The notes below the pieces were generated by a model. It was not told where the DNA came from. It made no database searches and worked only from the letters and a program-made list of their open reading frames with translations. A stretch of 64,000 nucleotides of DNA from Micromonospora sp. WMMD1082 (GTDB taxonomy: Bacteria > Actinomycetota > Actinomycetes > Mycobacteriales > Micromonosporaceae). The translations under genes and the position numbers were made by a program. The DNA lies in the NCBI RefSeq assembly GCF_029626175.1, contig NZ_JARUBM010000002.1, forward strand, positions 4,481,001-4,545,000. The letters are read 5' to 3'. Of the stretch, positions 16,451-24,704 are shown in pieces (the first letter of the stretch is position 1; each line of letters starts with the position of its first letter).

Positions 16451-17686
16451 GTGCCGACGCACCGCAACTGGGCCGGCAACGTCGAGTACGCGGCCCGGGC
16501 GCACCACCGTCCGTCGTCACTGGACGAGCTGCGCGAGCTGGTCGCCGGCAGCGACCGGATCCGGGCGGTGGGCAGCGGGCACTCCTTCAACCGGCTCGGC
16601 GACACCACCGGCGACCTGGTCACCCTGGCCGGACTGCCCGCCACGGTGCGGCTGGACGAGCGGCGACGACAGGTCGACGTGCCGGCCGCGCTGCGCTACG
16701 GCGACCTAACGACCTGGCTGCACGAGCGGGGGTACGCGCTGGTCAGCCTCGCCTCGCTGCCGCACATCTCGGTGGCCGGCGCGGTCGCCACCGGCACCCA
16801 CGGCTCGGGCGACACCATCGGCAACCTGGCCACCGCGGTCGCCGGGCTGGAGCTGGTCACCGCCGACGGTGACCTGCTCACCGTCGACCGCACCGACCCC
16901 GACTTCGCCGGGATGGTGGTCTCCTTCGGCGCGCTGGGCATCGTCACCCGCGTCACCCTGGACGTGGTGCCCACCTTCGACGTCCGCCAGTACGTCCGCC
17001 TCGACCTGCCCCGCGAGGCACTGGACGCCGCGTTCGCCTCGGCGTACAGCGTCAGTGTCTTCACCGACTGGCGCTCCACCCGCGGCACCCAGGTCTGGCG
17101 CAAGCAGCTCGCGGACCAGCCGGCGCCCCCGGCGGACTGGCTCGGCACGACGGCGGCCGACCGGCCCTGGCACCCGGTGCCGGGCATGCCGGTGGCCAAC
17201 TGCACCGAGCAGCTCGGCGTGGCCGGTCCCTGGCACGAGCGGCTGCCGCACTTCCGGCTCGGCTTTACCCCCAGCAACGGCGAGGAGTTGCAGTCCGAAT
17301 ACCACCTGCCCCGGGCGGTGGCGGCCGACGCGCTCGCCGCGCTGGACAAGGTGGCGCACCTGATGGCCCCGGTCGCGCAGACCAGCGAGCTGCGCACGAT
17401 CGCCGCCGACGAGCTGTGGCTCAGCCCGCAGTACGGCCGGGACAGCCTCGCCGTGCACTTCACCTGGATCGCCGACGCGTCGGCGGTGCTGCCGGTGGTC
17501 GCCGAGGTCGAGCGGGTGCTGGCTCCCTTCGCCCCCCGCCCGCACTGGGGCAAGGTCTTCACCTGCCCCACCGAGGCGATCGCCGCCACCTACCCCCGCT
17601 GGACCGACTTCGCGGCGCTGGTGCGTCGCCTGGATCCCACGGGCACCTTCCGCACCGAGGAGCTGGACGCCCTCTTCCCCCGCTGA
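16451..17686 (+). CDS. aldO: Alditol oxidase (AldO-type, covalent FAD)
   Basis: This 411-residue FAD_binding_4/ALO-domain protein closely resembles Streptomyces coelicolor AldO as I remember it. It oxidises the terminal hydroxyl of polyols such as xylitol or sorbitol with O2, giving an aldose and H2O2. Seen here: NWAGNVEYAAR at the start, GSGHSFNRLGD with His44 as the expected covalent FAD attachment, SLPHISVAGAVATGTHGSG near 105, VSVFTDWRSTRGTQVW, HPVPGMPVANCTEQ, and a C-terminal HWGKVFTCP. The last two motifs are characteristic of AldO among the wider sugar-lactone oxidase family. GTG 16451 has a strong purine-rich site upstream. A catalase is not adjacent. Confidence 0.87.
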   Translation: MPTHRNWAGNVEYAARAHHRPSSLDELRELVAGSDRIRAVGSGHSFNRLGDTTGDLVTLAGLPATVRLDERRRQVDVPAALRYGDLTTWLHERGYALVSLASLPHISVAGAVATGTHGSGDTIGNLATAVAGLELVTADGDLLTVDRTDPDFAGMVVSFGALGIVTRVTLDVVPTFDVRQYVRLDLPREALDAAFASAYSVSVFTDWRSTRGTQVWRKQLADQPAPPADWLGTTAADRPWHPVPGMPVANCTEQLGVAGPWHERLPHFRLGFTPSNGEELQSEYHLPRAVAADALAALDKVAHLMAPVAQTSELRTIAADELWLSPQYGRDSLAVHFTWIADASAVLPVVAEVERVLAPFAPRPHWGKVFTCPTEAIAATYPRWTDFAALVRRLDPTGTFRTEELDALFPR

Positions 17687-17700
17687 CGCCCCTGGCCTCC

Positions 17701-17771
17701 GCGATCGTGCACTTCTGGTCGCCGGAATACCGGTTTTGTGGCTTATGTCGCGACAGCAACTGCAAGATCGC
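17701..17771. terminator. Imperfect 71-base hairpin between convergent genes
   Basis: The stretch begins GCGATCGTGCACTT and ends AACTGCAAGATCGC, so its two halves are imperfect inverted repeats, about 20 of 30 positions matching in the arms. It sits exactly between the stops of the alditol oxidase gene and the convergent protease gene, where a two-way terminator is expected. It is unlike the TTGATCATGA palindromes elsewhere in the window. Its length and intergenic position suggest a repeated extragenic element. Confidence 0.5.
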
Positions 17772-17800
17772 CGATGGGAGTGGGGAAGGGATGGGATCGG

Positions 17801-18940
17801 TTAGGGGTTGGGGGCTAGCTGGTCGCGCATGCTGCCGCGCTGGACGGCGCGGCTGATGTCGCTGGGGGAGACGATGCCGACCAGGCGCCCGTCGGCGACC
17901 ACCAGTGCGCGGCCGTCGGCGCAGTCGCTGAGCCGGGGCAGCAGGTCGGTGAGCGGCTCGTCGGGGGAGGCGAGCACCAGGTCGTCGGCCCGGCAGGCCA
18001 CCGCCTCCAGGGTGGTGGCGCCCCGCTCGTCGGCCGGCACGCCGCGTACCCGGTCGAGGGTGACCAGGCCGACGGGCCGGCCGTCCTCGGTCAACGGCAA
18101 CGCCGTGTGCCGGTACGCGAAGAGGTAGTTGTCCACGAAGTCGGCCACCGTCATCTCGCCCGAGGCGGTCTGCGGCTGCGGTGTCATCACGTCGGCGACC
18201 CGGATCCCGCGCAGCGCGCTGCCCATCCGCGCCTGCCGCTCCTCCATGGTGGCCGCGCCGATCAGGAACCAGCCGATCAGCGCCAGCCACAGCCCGCCGG
18301 CGCCGGCGCCGGTGAGGAACCGCCAGAGTCCCAGCCCGATCAGCACCACGCCGAGGATCCAACCGGCCCGGGCCGCCACCACCGAGCCGCGGGTCCGGTC
18401 GCCGGTGGCCTTCCACACCGCCGCCCGCAGCAGCCGCCCGCCGTCCAGCGGCGCCGCCGGCAGGATGTTGAAGACGGCCAGCAGCAGGTTGATGCCGCCG
18501 AGCCAGGCCATCACGCCCAGCAGCAGCCCCTGCCCACCCGCGAGGGCGAGCACCATCGCGATCGCGCCGAAGAAGGCGCCGATGATCAGGCTGACCAGCG
18601 GCCCGACCCCGGCGATGCGCAGCTCCGCGCCGGGGGTACGGGCCTCACCGCGCAGCTCGGCCACCCCGCCGAAGAGCCACAGGGTGATCCCCTCCACCCC
18701 CAGGCCGTTGCGCCTGGCCACCACCGCATGGGACACCTCGTGGGCGAGCAGGCCCAGGAAGAAGACCACCGCCGCGGTCAGACCCGCCAGCAGGTACGCG
18801 GCCACCGGCCGATCCGGGTACGACTGGGGAAACAGGTTGGCCGACAGCCCCCACCAGATCAGCGCGAAGATGACCAGGACACTCCAGTTGACCCCGACAG
18901 GAACCCCCACGATCCGGCCGAGCCGGAAACTCGCCCTCAT
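17801..18940 (-). CDS. Site-2 protease family (M50) zinc metalloprotease with CBS domains
   Basis: A 379-residue rhomboid-independent intramembrane protease of the SpoIVFB-like group. The zinc motif is LAHEVSHAVVARR near residue 64, and the third ligand lies in NILPAAPLDGGRLLRAA near 156 (LDG). Six or so hydrophobic segments surround these motifs. Two CBS modules follow (VADVMTPQPQTASGEMTVAD, then AVACRADDLVLASPDEPLTD), which in relatives bind adenine nucleotides and regulate cleavage. Likely targets are membrane-bound anti-sigma factors or similar, not identifiable here. ATG 18940 is chosen since MRASFRLGRIVGVPVGVNWS is the family N-terminus. Confidence 0.88.
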   Translation of the reverse strand: MRASFRLGRIVGVPVGVNWSVLVIFALIWWGLSANLFPQSYPDRPVAAYLLAGLTAAVVFFLGLLAHEVSHAVVARRNGLGVEGITLWLFGGVAELRGEARTPGAELRIAGVGPLVSLIIGAFFGAIAMVLALAGGQGLLLGVMAWLGGINLLLAVFNILPAAPLDGGRLLRAAVWKATGDRTRGSVVAARAGWILGVVLIGLGLWRFLTGAGAGGLWLALIGWFLIGAATMEERQARMGSALRGIRVADVMTPQPQTASGEMTVADFVDNYLFAYRHTALPLTEDGRPVGLVTLDRVRGVPADERGATTLEAVACRADDLVLASPDEPLTDLLPRLSDCADGRALVVADGRLVGIVSPSDISRAVQRGSMRDQLAPNP

Positions 18941-18986
18941 GTCTCGGTCATACCCCCGCAGCCAGTTCCCATGCCAGGGGCGAACG

Positions 18987-21170
18987 TCACCCGGGGCTGG
19001 CGAGACTGCGTACCGCCTCGGCCGTCCGGGAAGGTGGGGGCGTGTCTCCATGATCGAGGCCGATGCGGTGGTGCAGGCGGCGCAGCGGGGCGGGGGACCA
19101 CCAGTTGGCCCGCCCGGCGAGGCGCATGAACGCGGGCACCAGCACGCCGCGGATCAGCGTCGCGTCGACGATCACCGCCAGCGCCATGCCGATGCCGAGT
19201 TGCTGGAGGAAGACGACCTGGCCGGTGGCGTACGTGGCGAACGAGGCGGCGAGGATGGCGGCCGCCGCGGTGACCAGCGGTGCGCTGCGGGCGATGCCGA
19301 GGGGCACGGAGCCGACGGCGTCGCCGGTCCGGTCGTACTCCTCCTTGATCCGGCTGAGCAGGAAGACCTCGTAGTCCATGGAGAGCCCGTACGCGATGCA
19401 GAACATCAGGATGGGGATGCTCGGCTCGATCGATCCGGTGGGGGTGAAGCCGAGCAGGCCGGAGAGGTTGCCCTCCTGGAAGACGAAGACCAGGGCGCCG
19501 AACATGACCGACAGGCTCAGCACGTTGAGCACGGTCGCCTTCAGCGGCGCGATCACGCTGCCGGTCATCACGAACAGCACCACGAAGGTCACCAGCACGA
19601 TCAGGCCGACGACGAGCGGGAGCCGGTCGACCACGCCGTCGCGGTAGTCGGTCAGCTCGGCCGGGTATCCACCGACGAACACCTCGAACGGCGCCGGCAC
19701 GGCGCGCACGTCGCGGACCAGTCCGGTCGCGTCGGCCGCCAGCCGCTCGCTGGAGGGTATGATCGACAGCCACGTGCCCTCGCCGTCGTGGCGGATACCG
19801 GCGGGCGCCGGGGCCGGGGTGCCGCCGGTGTACGAGCCGGCCGCCGAGTCGACGCGGACGACCCCGTCGAGGCGGGACAGGGCGGCGGCGTACGGGGCGA
19901 TCGCCGTGGCGTCGCCGGCGGGCGCGACCACCTGCACGGCGTCGGCCTCCTCCTCGGAGAAGCCGGCCCGGATCTGGTCGTACATCTGGCGTACCGGTGC
20001 CGAGGCGGGCAGCACCCGGTCGTCGGGCAGCCCGAACCGGACACCGAGGAACGGCGCGCCGAGCAGCAGCAGCACGGCGAGCGCGGTACCGCCGAACAGC
20101 AGCGGCCGGCGCGTCACCCGGGCGGCGAGGCCGTACCAGAAGGTCCCGGTCTCGGCCCGCTCGGGACCGCGCCGCTGGACGCGATGGCCGAGCAGCGCGA
20201 GCGCCGCGGGCAGGATCACCGTGGCGCCGACCACCGCGGCGAGCACGACGGCGATGCCGGCGTACGCGAACGAGCTGAGGAACGGGAAGGGGAACGCGAA
20301 CAGCACCGCCAGGGAGGCGGCGACGGTGGCGCCGCTGAACAGGACGGTACGCCCGGCCGTGCGTACCGTGTGCCGTACCGCGTCGGGAACGCTCCGGTCG
20401 CGGCGCAGTTCCTCGCGGAACCGGAAGATGACGAACAGGCCGTAGTCGACCCCCAGCCCGATGCCCATCACCAGGGCGATGTTCGAGGCGAAGGTGGAGA
20501 TGTCGGTGACCAGGGTGGCGGCGCGCAGCAGCGCGAGCGAGCCGAGGACGGCGAACAGACCCACGCCGAGCGTGACCAGCGCGGCGGACAGCCGCCGATA
20601 GACCAGCCACAGCAGCAGGAACACCAGCGGTACGACGATGAGTTCGGCGCGGATGAAGTCGCGGCGGGCCTGTTCCATGACGCTGCGGAACACCTCGTCG
20701 CCACCGCCGACCGTCACCTGGACGACGCCGTCGTCGCGGCTGAACCGGGGCGTGAGGCCGGGCAGCACGTTACGGCGCACCTCGTTGGCGTCGCCGGGCA
20801 CCCAGGCGAGCACCATCGCCTGCCGGGCGTCTTCGCTGCGCAGGGTGTCCGGCCCGCCCCGCGACCAGTACGACCAGGCGTCGCCGACGCCGGGGTGCGC
20901 GGCCAACTCGTCGGTCAGGGCCCGGCCGGCGGCGGCCACCTCGGCGCTGTCCACCGTGCCCTGCCGGGCGGTGACCAGCAGGGCGACGTTGGCCGAGCCG
21001 GTGCCGAATCCGCTGGCGAGCAGGTCGCGGGCGTGCATGGACTCGGAGCCGGGCGCCTCGAACCGGTTGAGGGACAGCGCGTTGATCGTGCCGGCGCCGA
21101 CGAAGCCGGCGAGGACGGTGCCGAGCAGGGCGATCGCGATAACCCATCCCGGTCTGCGCGCGACGAGCAC
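18987..21170 (-). CDS. MMPL-family RND transporter
   Basis: A 727-residue integral membrane protein with the MMPL/RND architecture: one N-terminal helix, a large outer loop (residues about 45-170), five helices, a second large loop and five more helices. The two proton-path regions read GIGLGVDYGLFVIFRFREEL and FCIAYGLSMDYEVFLLSRIK, each with the Asp-Tyr pair typical of MmpL proteins. Substrates are probably lipids, polyketide-like molecules or drugs. GTG 21170 is preferred over an upstream TTG because AGGGAG is correctly placed. It is divergent from the TetR gene, with a perfect palindrome between them, so TetR repression lifted by the exported ligand is likely. Confidence 0.87.
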   Translation of the reverse strand: MLVARRPGWVIAIALLGTVLAGFVGAGTINALSLNRFEAPGSESMHARDLLASGFGTGSANVALLVTARQGTVDSAEVAAAGRALTDELAAHPGVGDAWSYWSRGGPDTLRSEDARQAMVLAWVPGDANEVRRNVLPGLTPRFSRDDGVVQVTVGGGDEVFRSVMEQARRDFIRAELIVVPLVFLLLWLVYRRLSAALVTLGVGLFAVLGSLALLRAATLVTDISTFASNIALVMGIGLGVDYGLFVIFRFREELRRDRSVPDAVRHTVRTAGRTVLFSGATVAASLAVLFAFPFPFLSSFAYAGIAVVLAAVVGATVILPAALALLGHRVQRRGPERAETGTFWYGLAARVTRRPLLFGGTALAVLLLLGAPFLGVRFGLPDDRVLPASAPVRQMYDQIRAGFSEEEADAVQVVAPAGDATAIAPYAAALSRLDGVVRVDSAAGSYTGGTPAPAPAGIRHDGEGTWLSIIPSSERLAADATGLVRDVRAVPAPFEVFVGGYPAELTDYRDGVVDRLPLVVGLIVLVTFVVLFVMTGSVIAPLKATVLNVLSLSVMFGALVFVFQEGNLSGLLGFTPTGSIEPSIPILMFCIAYGLSMDYEVFLLSRIKEEYDRTGDAVGSVPLGIARSAPLVTAAAAILAASFATYATGQVVFLQQLGIGMALAVIVDATLIRGVLVPAFMRLAGRANWWSPAPLRRLHHRIGLDHGDTPPPSRTAEAVRSLASPG

Positions 21171-21225
21171 GGTAGTCTCCCTGTCGACGGTTTTTGCGAG
21201 TCTTGGCTCGTGTTCGATCGCCACA

Positions 21226-21245
21226 ATACGAGCGATCGCTCGTAT
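21226..21245. promoter_or_regulatory. Perfect 20-bp palindromic TetR operator
   Basis: ATACGAGCGATCGCTCGTAT is an exact inverted repeat in the 97-base gap between the MMPL and TetR genes, 23 bases before the TetR start. Its length, perfect symmetry and location fit the operator of the adjacent TetR protein, controlling both promoters. Confidence 0.75.
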
Positions 21246-21267
21246 ATGCAAGGAGGGTGGGTGGGCC

Positions 21268-21885
21268 GTGCACGCGGCGGACGGTCAGCCACGGCGTCGA
21301 CAGGCGCGCGGCGAACGGCGTATCGCGGAGATCCTCGATGCGGCGGCCGTCGTGTTCGGGGACGTGGGCTACGAGAAGGCGACCACCAACGCGATCGCCA
21401 CGGCGGCCGGCATCTCACCGGGCTCGCTCTACCAGTTCTTCCCGAACAAGGAGGCCATCGCGCAGGCGCTGGCCGACCGGTTCGTCGAGCAGATGGGCCG
21501 GGCGCACCGGGACGCGTTCGAACGCACCAACTTCGCCACGGTGGACCTCGACGAACTGCTCGACCGGGTGATCGACCCGATCCTGGCCTTCAACCTGGCC
21601 AACCCGGGGTTCAAGGCGCTCTTCGCCCGCCCCGACATGCCGGCCGGCCTCACCGGAGCGGCGGCACCGATCCAGGCGGCGCTCCTGGGCCGGGTCGAGT
21701 CCGTACTCGCGGCTCGGGCCCCCGCCCTGCCCACGACGGACCGGACCCGCGCCGCGCGTACCCTCGTGCAGGTCTTCAAGGGCCTGTTGCCGGTGGTGCT
21801 CGGCGCGCCGGCCGGTGAGCGCGAGGTCGAGACGCGAGAGATGAAGAAGGTGCTGCGCGGCTACCTCGCCCCGATCACCGGCTGA
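21268..21885 (+). CDS. TetR-family transcriptional repressor
   Basis: A 205-residue TetR regulator. The N-terminal helix-turn-helix is RIAEILDAAAVVFGDVGYEK followed by TTNAIATAAGISPGSLYQFF and PNKEAIAQALADRF, very close to the family pattern. The C-terminal ligand domain is all-alpha and variable, ending LRGYLAPITG. GTG 21268 is chosen because AAGGAGGG lies ten bases upstream and earlier codons have no similarity. Probable repressor of itself and of the divergent MMPL exporter through the palindrome at 21226-21245. Its 3' end overlaps the convergent transpeptidase gene by 25 bases. Confidence 0.88.
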   Translation: MHAADGQPRRRQARGERRIAEILDAAAVVFGDVGYEKATTNAIATAAGISPGSLYQFFPNKEAIAQALADRFVEQMGRAHRDAFERTNFATVDLDELLDRVIDPILAFNLANPGFKALFARPDMPAGLTGAAAPIQAALLGRVESVLAARAPALPTTDRTRAARTLVQVFKGLLPVVLGAPAGEREVETREMKKVLRGYLAPITG

Positions 21886-22817
21886 GCTGCGGTCGGGGGT
21901 GGGGTGGGCAACTCGTCGACGACCACCACCGGCGTGCCCTCGGGCACCTCTGCCAGCAGCACGCGCTGCCCGCTGGCGGTCAGCCGGATGCAGCCGTTGG
22001 TCGTCATCTGGCCCAGCTCGCCGTCGTGGTACCAGGTGTGGATGCCGATGTGGGCACCCCGCAGGCTGGCCGGAACGGAGTCCAGGTCGTCGGGGATCGA
22101 GCCGAGGGCGTAGATGTCCACGCCGGCGTAGACGCTCTGCGGCGGCGGGGTGCGGCCCAGCACGAAGGTGCGGCCGAGCGGCGTCTCCTGGCCGCGCTGG
22201 CCCAGGCTGACCTGCCAGGATCGTTGGGCGGCGCCGTCGCGGTACCAGGTGAGCCGGTACGGAACCCGTTCCACCACGATCTGGTCGCGCAGGGCGACCG
22301 TGCGGAAGCCGCCGGGCGGCAGCCAGGCCAGCTTGCGGTTGGCCGAGGGGAGCAGTACGGCGGTCCAGCCCACCTCGGTCCGCGCGATCGGCACGGTGAT
22401 CTCCACGCCGCTGATCGTGGGCATCAGGAAGGCAACCGGCTTGCCGCCGGGCCCGTCGTAGGCGGCGAGCCGGCGGGTCGGCCGCACTCCCTCGGTCAGC
22501 GGTGTGGTGTCGAGCGTGTCCGGGTCGTCGGGAAAGCCTGCCGGGGCCGGGTCATAGTCGATCTCCGGTAGGCCGTCCGGCGCAGGCGCGGCGGGCGGCA
22601 CGTCCTCGGCGGGCGCGGCCCCGACGGCGGCCGTCGACGCCGTGCTCGGCGCTGTTGTCGGTGCGGCGGGGCCCTCGCCCGGCCGGGCGACCGTCGTCCC
22701 GGGCACGGGCGTCAGCGCCCACCCGGTGTACGCGGCCCCGCCCATCAGCACGGCCACCCCCACCGCAGCGGCAAACCCCCGCCGCCCCGATACCCCCACA
22801 ATTCGCTCAAACCCCAC
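21861..22817 (-). CDS. Exported L,D-transpeptidase (YkuD domain)
   Basis: A 318-residue protein with an N-terminal anchor or signal (RRGFAAAVGVAVLMGGAAYTG), a Pro/Ala-rich linker to about residue 110, an SH3-like beta region (TRRLAAYDGPGGKPVAFLM) and a C-terminal YkuD catalytic domain. The active-site block HIGIHTWYHDGELGQMTTNG followed by CIRL contains the expected His, Gly and nucleophile Cys. Such enzymes make 3-3 cross-links in peptidoglycan or attach proteins to it, outside the membrane. The start is GTG 22817. Confidence 0.87.
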   Translation of the reverse strand: MGFERIVGVSGRRGFAAAVGVAVLMGGAAYTGWALTPVPGTTVARPGEGPAAPTTAPSTASTAAVGAAPAEDVPPAAPAPDGLPEIDYDPAPAGFPDDPDTLDTTPLTEGVRPTRRLAAYDGPGGKPVAFLMPTISGVEITVPIARTEVGWTAVLLPSANRKLAWLPPGGFRTVALRDQIVVERVPYRLTWYRDGAAQRSWQVSLGQRGQETPLGRTFVLGRTPPPQSVYAGVDIYALGSIPDDLDSVPASLRGAHIGIHTWYHDGELGQMTTNGCIRLTASGQRVLLAEVPEGTPVVVVDELPTPPPTAAQPVIGAR

Positions 22818-22875
22818 CCATGCACTCTAACCACCCCACCCCCTCCCGCACCCCCAAACCCGCCACCCCCACCCT

Positions 22876-22936
22876 GTTGATCATGAGGTTAACGGGCGTT
22901 TTAGAGATCAAACCGGCCGCTAACCTCATGATCAAC
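22876..22936. repeat. TTGATCATGA palindromic repeat, copy 1
   Basis: Perfect 16-base arms (GTTGATCATGAGGTTA at 22876-22891 and its complement at 22921-22936) enclose an inner imperfect stem and a loop containing TTTAGAGATCAAA. It follows the amylase stop by about 20 bases on that strand and so probably ends its transcript. The same arm ends and the same loop recur at 52568-52632. Confidence 0.75.
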
Positions 22937-22956
22937 GTGGAGAAACGGGGGTGGGG

Positions 22957-24408
22957 TTAGGGGAGGCGGGCGGAGTGGTGGAGGGCTATGGCGTCGTGGG
23001 CGGGGATGTTGGCGGTGAACCAGCCGTTGGCGTCGACGGTGATGATCGGGCCGGTGCAGGTGCCGTTCGAGAAGGTGCCGTGGATGACGTCGCAGTAGCG
23101 GCCCGCCGGCAGGCCGGTGTGGTACGAGCGGCCGGTGATCGCGAAGTCCTCGTCGTTGATGGTGATGTAGCCCCGGCCGGTGCGGCTGAACGCGATGTGG
23201 TTGTTGCCGTTGTCGTACCAGTTGGAGACGCCGGCTCCCTCGGTGGCGTTGCGGAAGCCCACCATGTTCGCGATGACCGGCCAGCGGTGCTCGCACTCCC
23301 AACCGGAGTAGCAGGTGGTGTTCAGCGTCTTGTTGTTGCCGTCCGACGGTGGGCCGGCGTCGCGGCCGCTGAAGGTGTAGCTCGACATCACCGTCGGCGA
23401 ACCGTACGGCCAGGCCAGCATGAAGGCGTTGGCCAGCGCGTAGATGCCCCGGTCGCGGTAGGTCAGCACCCCGGCGTCGTCGCGCTGGGTGTCGTGGTTG
23501 TCCACGAAGACCGATGACACCCCGCTGGGCAGGTGACCCCAGCCCTCGCCGAAGTTGCGCAGGTAGGCCAGCCGCTCGGAGCGGAAGACCCGGGCCAGGT
23601 CCTTGCCGTAGCGGAACTCGTGCACGTCGCCGTTGCCGGTGTACTCGTTCGGCGTGATCGGCTCACCGGCGCCGTAGATGACCTCCTGCACGACGTACGC
23701 CGGGCGGCTCAGCCGGCCGAGGATGTTGGCGATGTCGGCGGCCGGCATGTGCTTGCTGGCGTCCAGCCGGAAGCCGTCCACGCCGAGCGACAGCAGGTCG
23801 TTGAGGTACGCGGCGAGCCGGGAGCGGACGTAGTCCGAACCCGTCTTCAGGTCGGCGAGGTTGACCAGCTCGCAGTTCTGCACCTCGTACCGGTCGTGGT
23901 AGTTGACGATGTCGTTGTTGCCGTTGCGGCCGCAGTAGTGGAAGTCCTGCGCCTGGTAGATGCCGGGATAGACGTGGTGCTGAAAGGACGATCCGGCCCA
24001 GCCGGTGCCGCCGTTGTCCTGGCCGGACATGTGGTTGACGACCGCGTCGACGATCACCTTCACGCCGGCCGCGTGGCAGGTGTTGACCATGGACTGGAAC
24101 TGGGCGCGGGTGCCCTTGCGGGACTCGATCCGGTAGCTGACCGGCTGGTACGCCACCCACCACTGGTTGCCGCGTACGTGCTCCTGTGGTGGTGAGACCT
24201 GGACGTAGCCGTAGCCCATCGGGCCGAGCGTGCTGGTGCACTCGCTGGCGACCGAGGGCCAGTTCCACTCGAAGAGGTTGGCGATAACCTTCTTGCCGCC
24301 CGCCGGGGCGGCGAGGGCGGCGTCGGCGGGGGCGACGACGGTGGGGGCGAGGAGGCCGGTGATCAGGGCGAGGGCGACGATCGCCGGGCGGAGTCGACGT
24401 CGATGCAT
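22957..24408 (-). CDS. Secreted alpha-amylase (GH13)
   Basis: A 483-residue secreted amylase cutting alpha-1,4 links in starch. A Sec signal (RRRLRPAIVALALITGLLAP, cleavage near ADAALA) precedes the barrel. GH13 conserved regions are VIVDAVVNHM, DGFRLDASKHM with the nucleophile Asp, YVVQEVIYG with the acid Glu, and SVFVDNHDTQR with the third Asp. The start NLFEWNWPSVASECTSTLGP is typical of the bacterial/animal-like subfamily. The C-terminus ends after an all-beta domain (GYITINDEDFAITG, then CDVIHGTFSNGTCTGP), and no starch-binding CBM20 is present, so it is a short form. ATG 24408 has AGGAG seven bases upstream. Confidence 0.93.
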   Translation of the reverse strand: MHRRRLRPAIVALALITGLLAPTVVAPADAALAAPAGGKKVIANLFEWNWPSVASECTSTLGPMGYGYVQVSPPQEHVRGNQWWVAYQPVSYRIESRKGTRAQFQSMVNTCHAAGVKVIVDAVVNHMSGQDNGGTGWAGSSFQHHVYPGIYQAQDFHYCGRNGNNDIVNYHDRYEVQNCELVNLADLKTGSDYVRSRLAAYLNDLLSLGVDGFRLDASKHMPAADIANILGRLSRPAYVVQEVIYGAGEPITPNEYTGNGDVHEFRYGKDLARVFRSERLAYLRNFGEGWGHLPSGVSSVFVDNHDTQRDDAGVLTYRDRGIYALANAFMLAWPYGSPTVMSSYTFSGRDAGPPSDGNNKTLNTTCYSGWECEHRWPVIANMVGFRNATEGAGVSNWYDNGNNHIAFSRTGRGYITINDEDFAITGRSYHTGLPAGRYCDVIHGTFSNGTCTGPIITVDANGWFTANIPAHDAIALHHSARLP

Positions 24409-24473
24409 CGGGTGCTCCTGGGGTGCCGGGGGAAGGGGGGTGGTGGTGTCACTGCCCGTATCTTGCAACCAGG

Positions 24474-24488
24474 GCTGAAAATTTCAGC
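24474..24488. promoter_or_regulatory. Palindrome upstream of the amylase gene, likely sugar-repressor operator
   Basis: GCTGAAAATTTCAGC is an odd-centred perfect palindrome 66 bases upstream of the amylase ATG, flanked by TTGCAA and CAAGG. Streptomyces amylase and maltose genes carry similar TTGCA/CAAG and AAATTT-centred sites bound by the LacI-family protein MalR, so maltose-linked repression is a reasonable inference. The remainder of the gap up to 24704 shows no other clear element. Confidence 0.5.
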
Positions 24489-24704
24489 AAGGTTACAGTC
24501 TGGTTTCATCGCCTGTCAATGCATGCGCATGGATAACTGCCGTTGACCGGTGCGGGGCCGTTACACGTGCCGGGGGGCGGCGCGGTTCGACAACTTGCGG
24601 ATATTTTTTCTTCCGACACTGATCCGACCGAGGCCCCCGGCGCGTACTGGAGTGGGGAACAGGGTCGGCCGGCGGTGCGCCGCCGCGAGACGATCGAGGA
24701 GCAC

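Noticed and set aside
17701..17771. Member of the TTGATCATGA palindrome family
   Set aside because: It has different arm sequence (GCGATCGTGCAC) and only imperfect pairing, so I keep it separate.
18129..21818. A 1229-residue forward open frame across the protease and MMPL genes
   Set aside because: It is the antisense shadow of two well-supported reverse genes, is rich in Arg/Gln/His/Gly, and shows no domain. High GC keeps such frames open.
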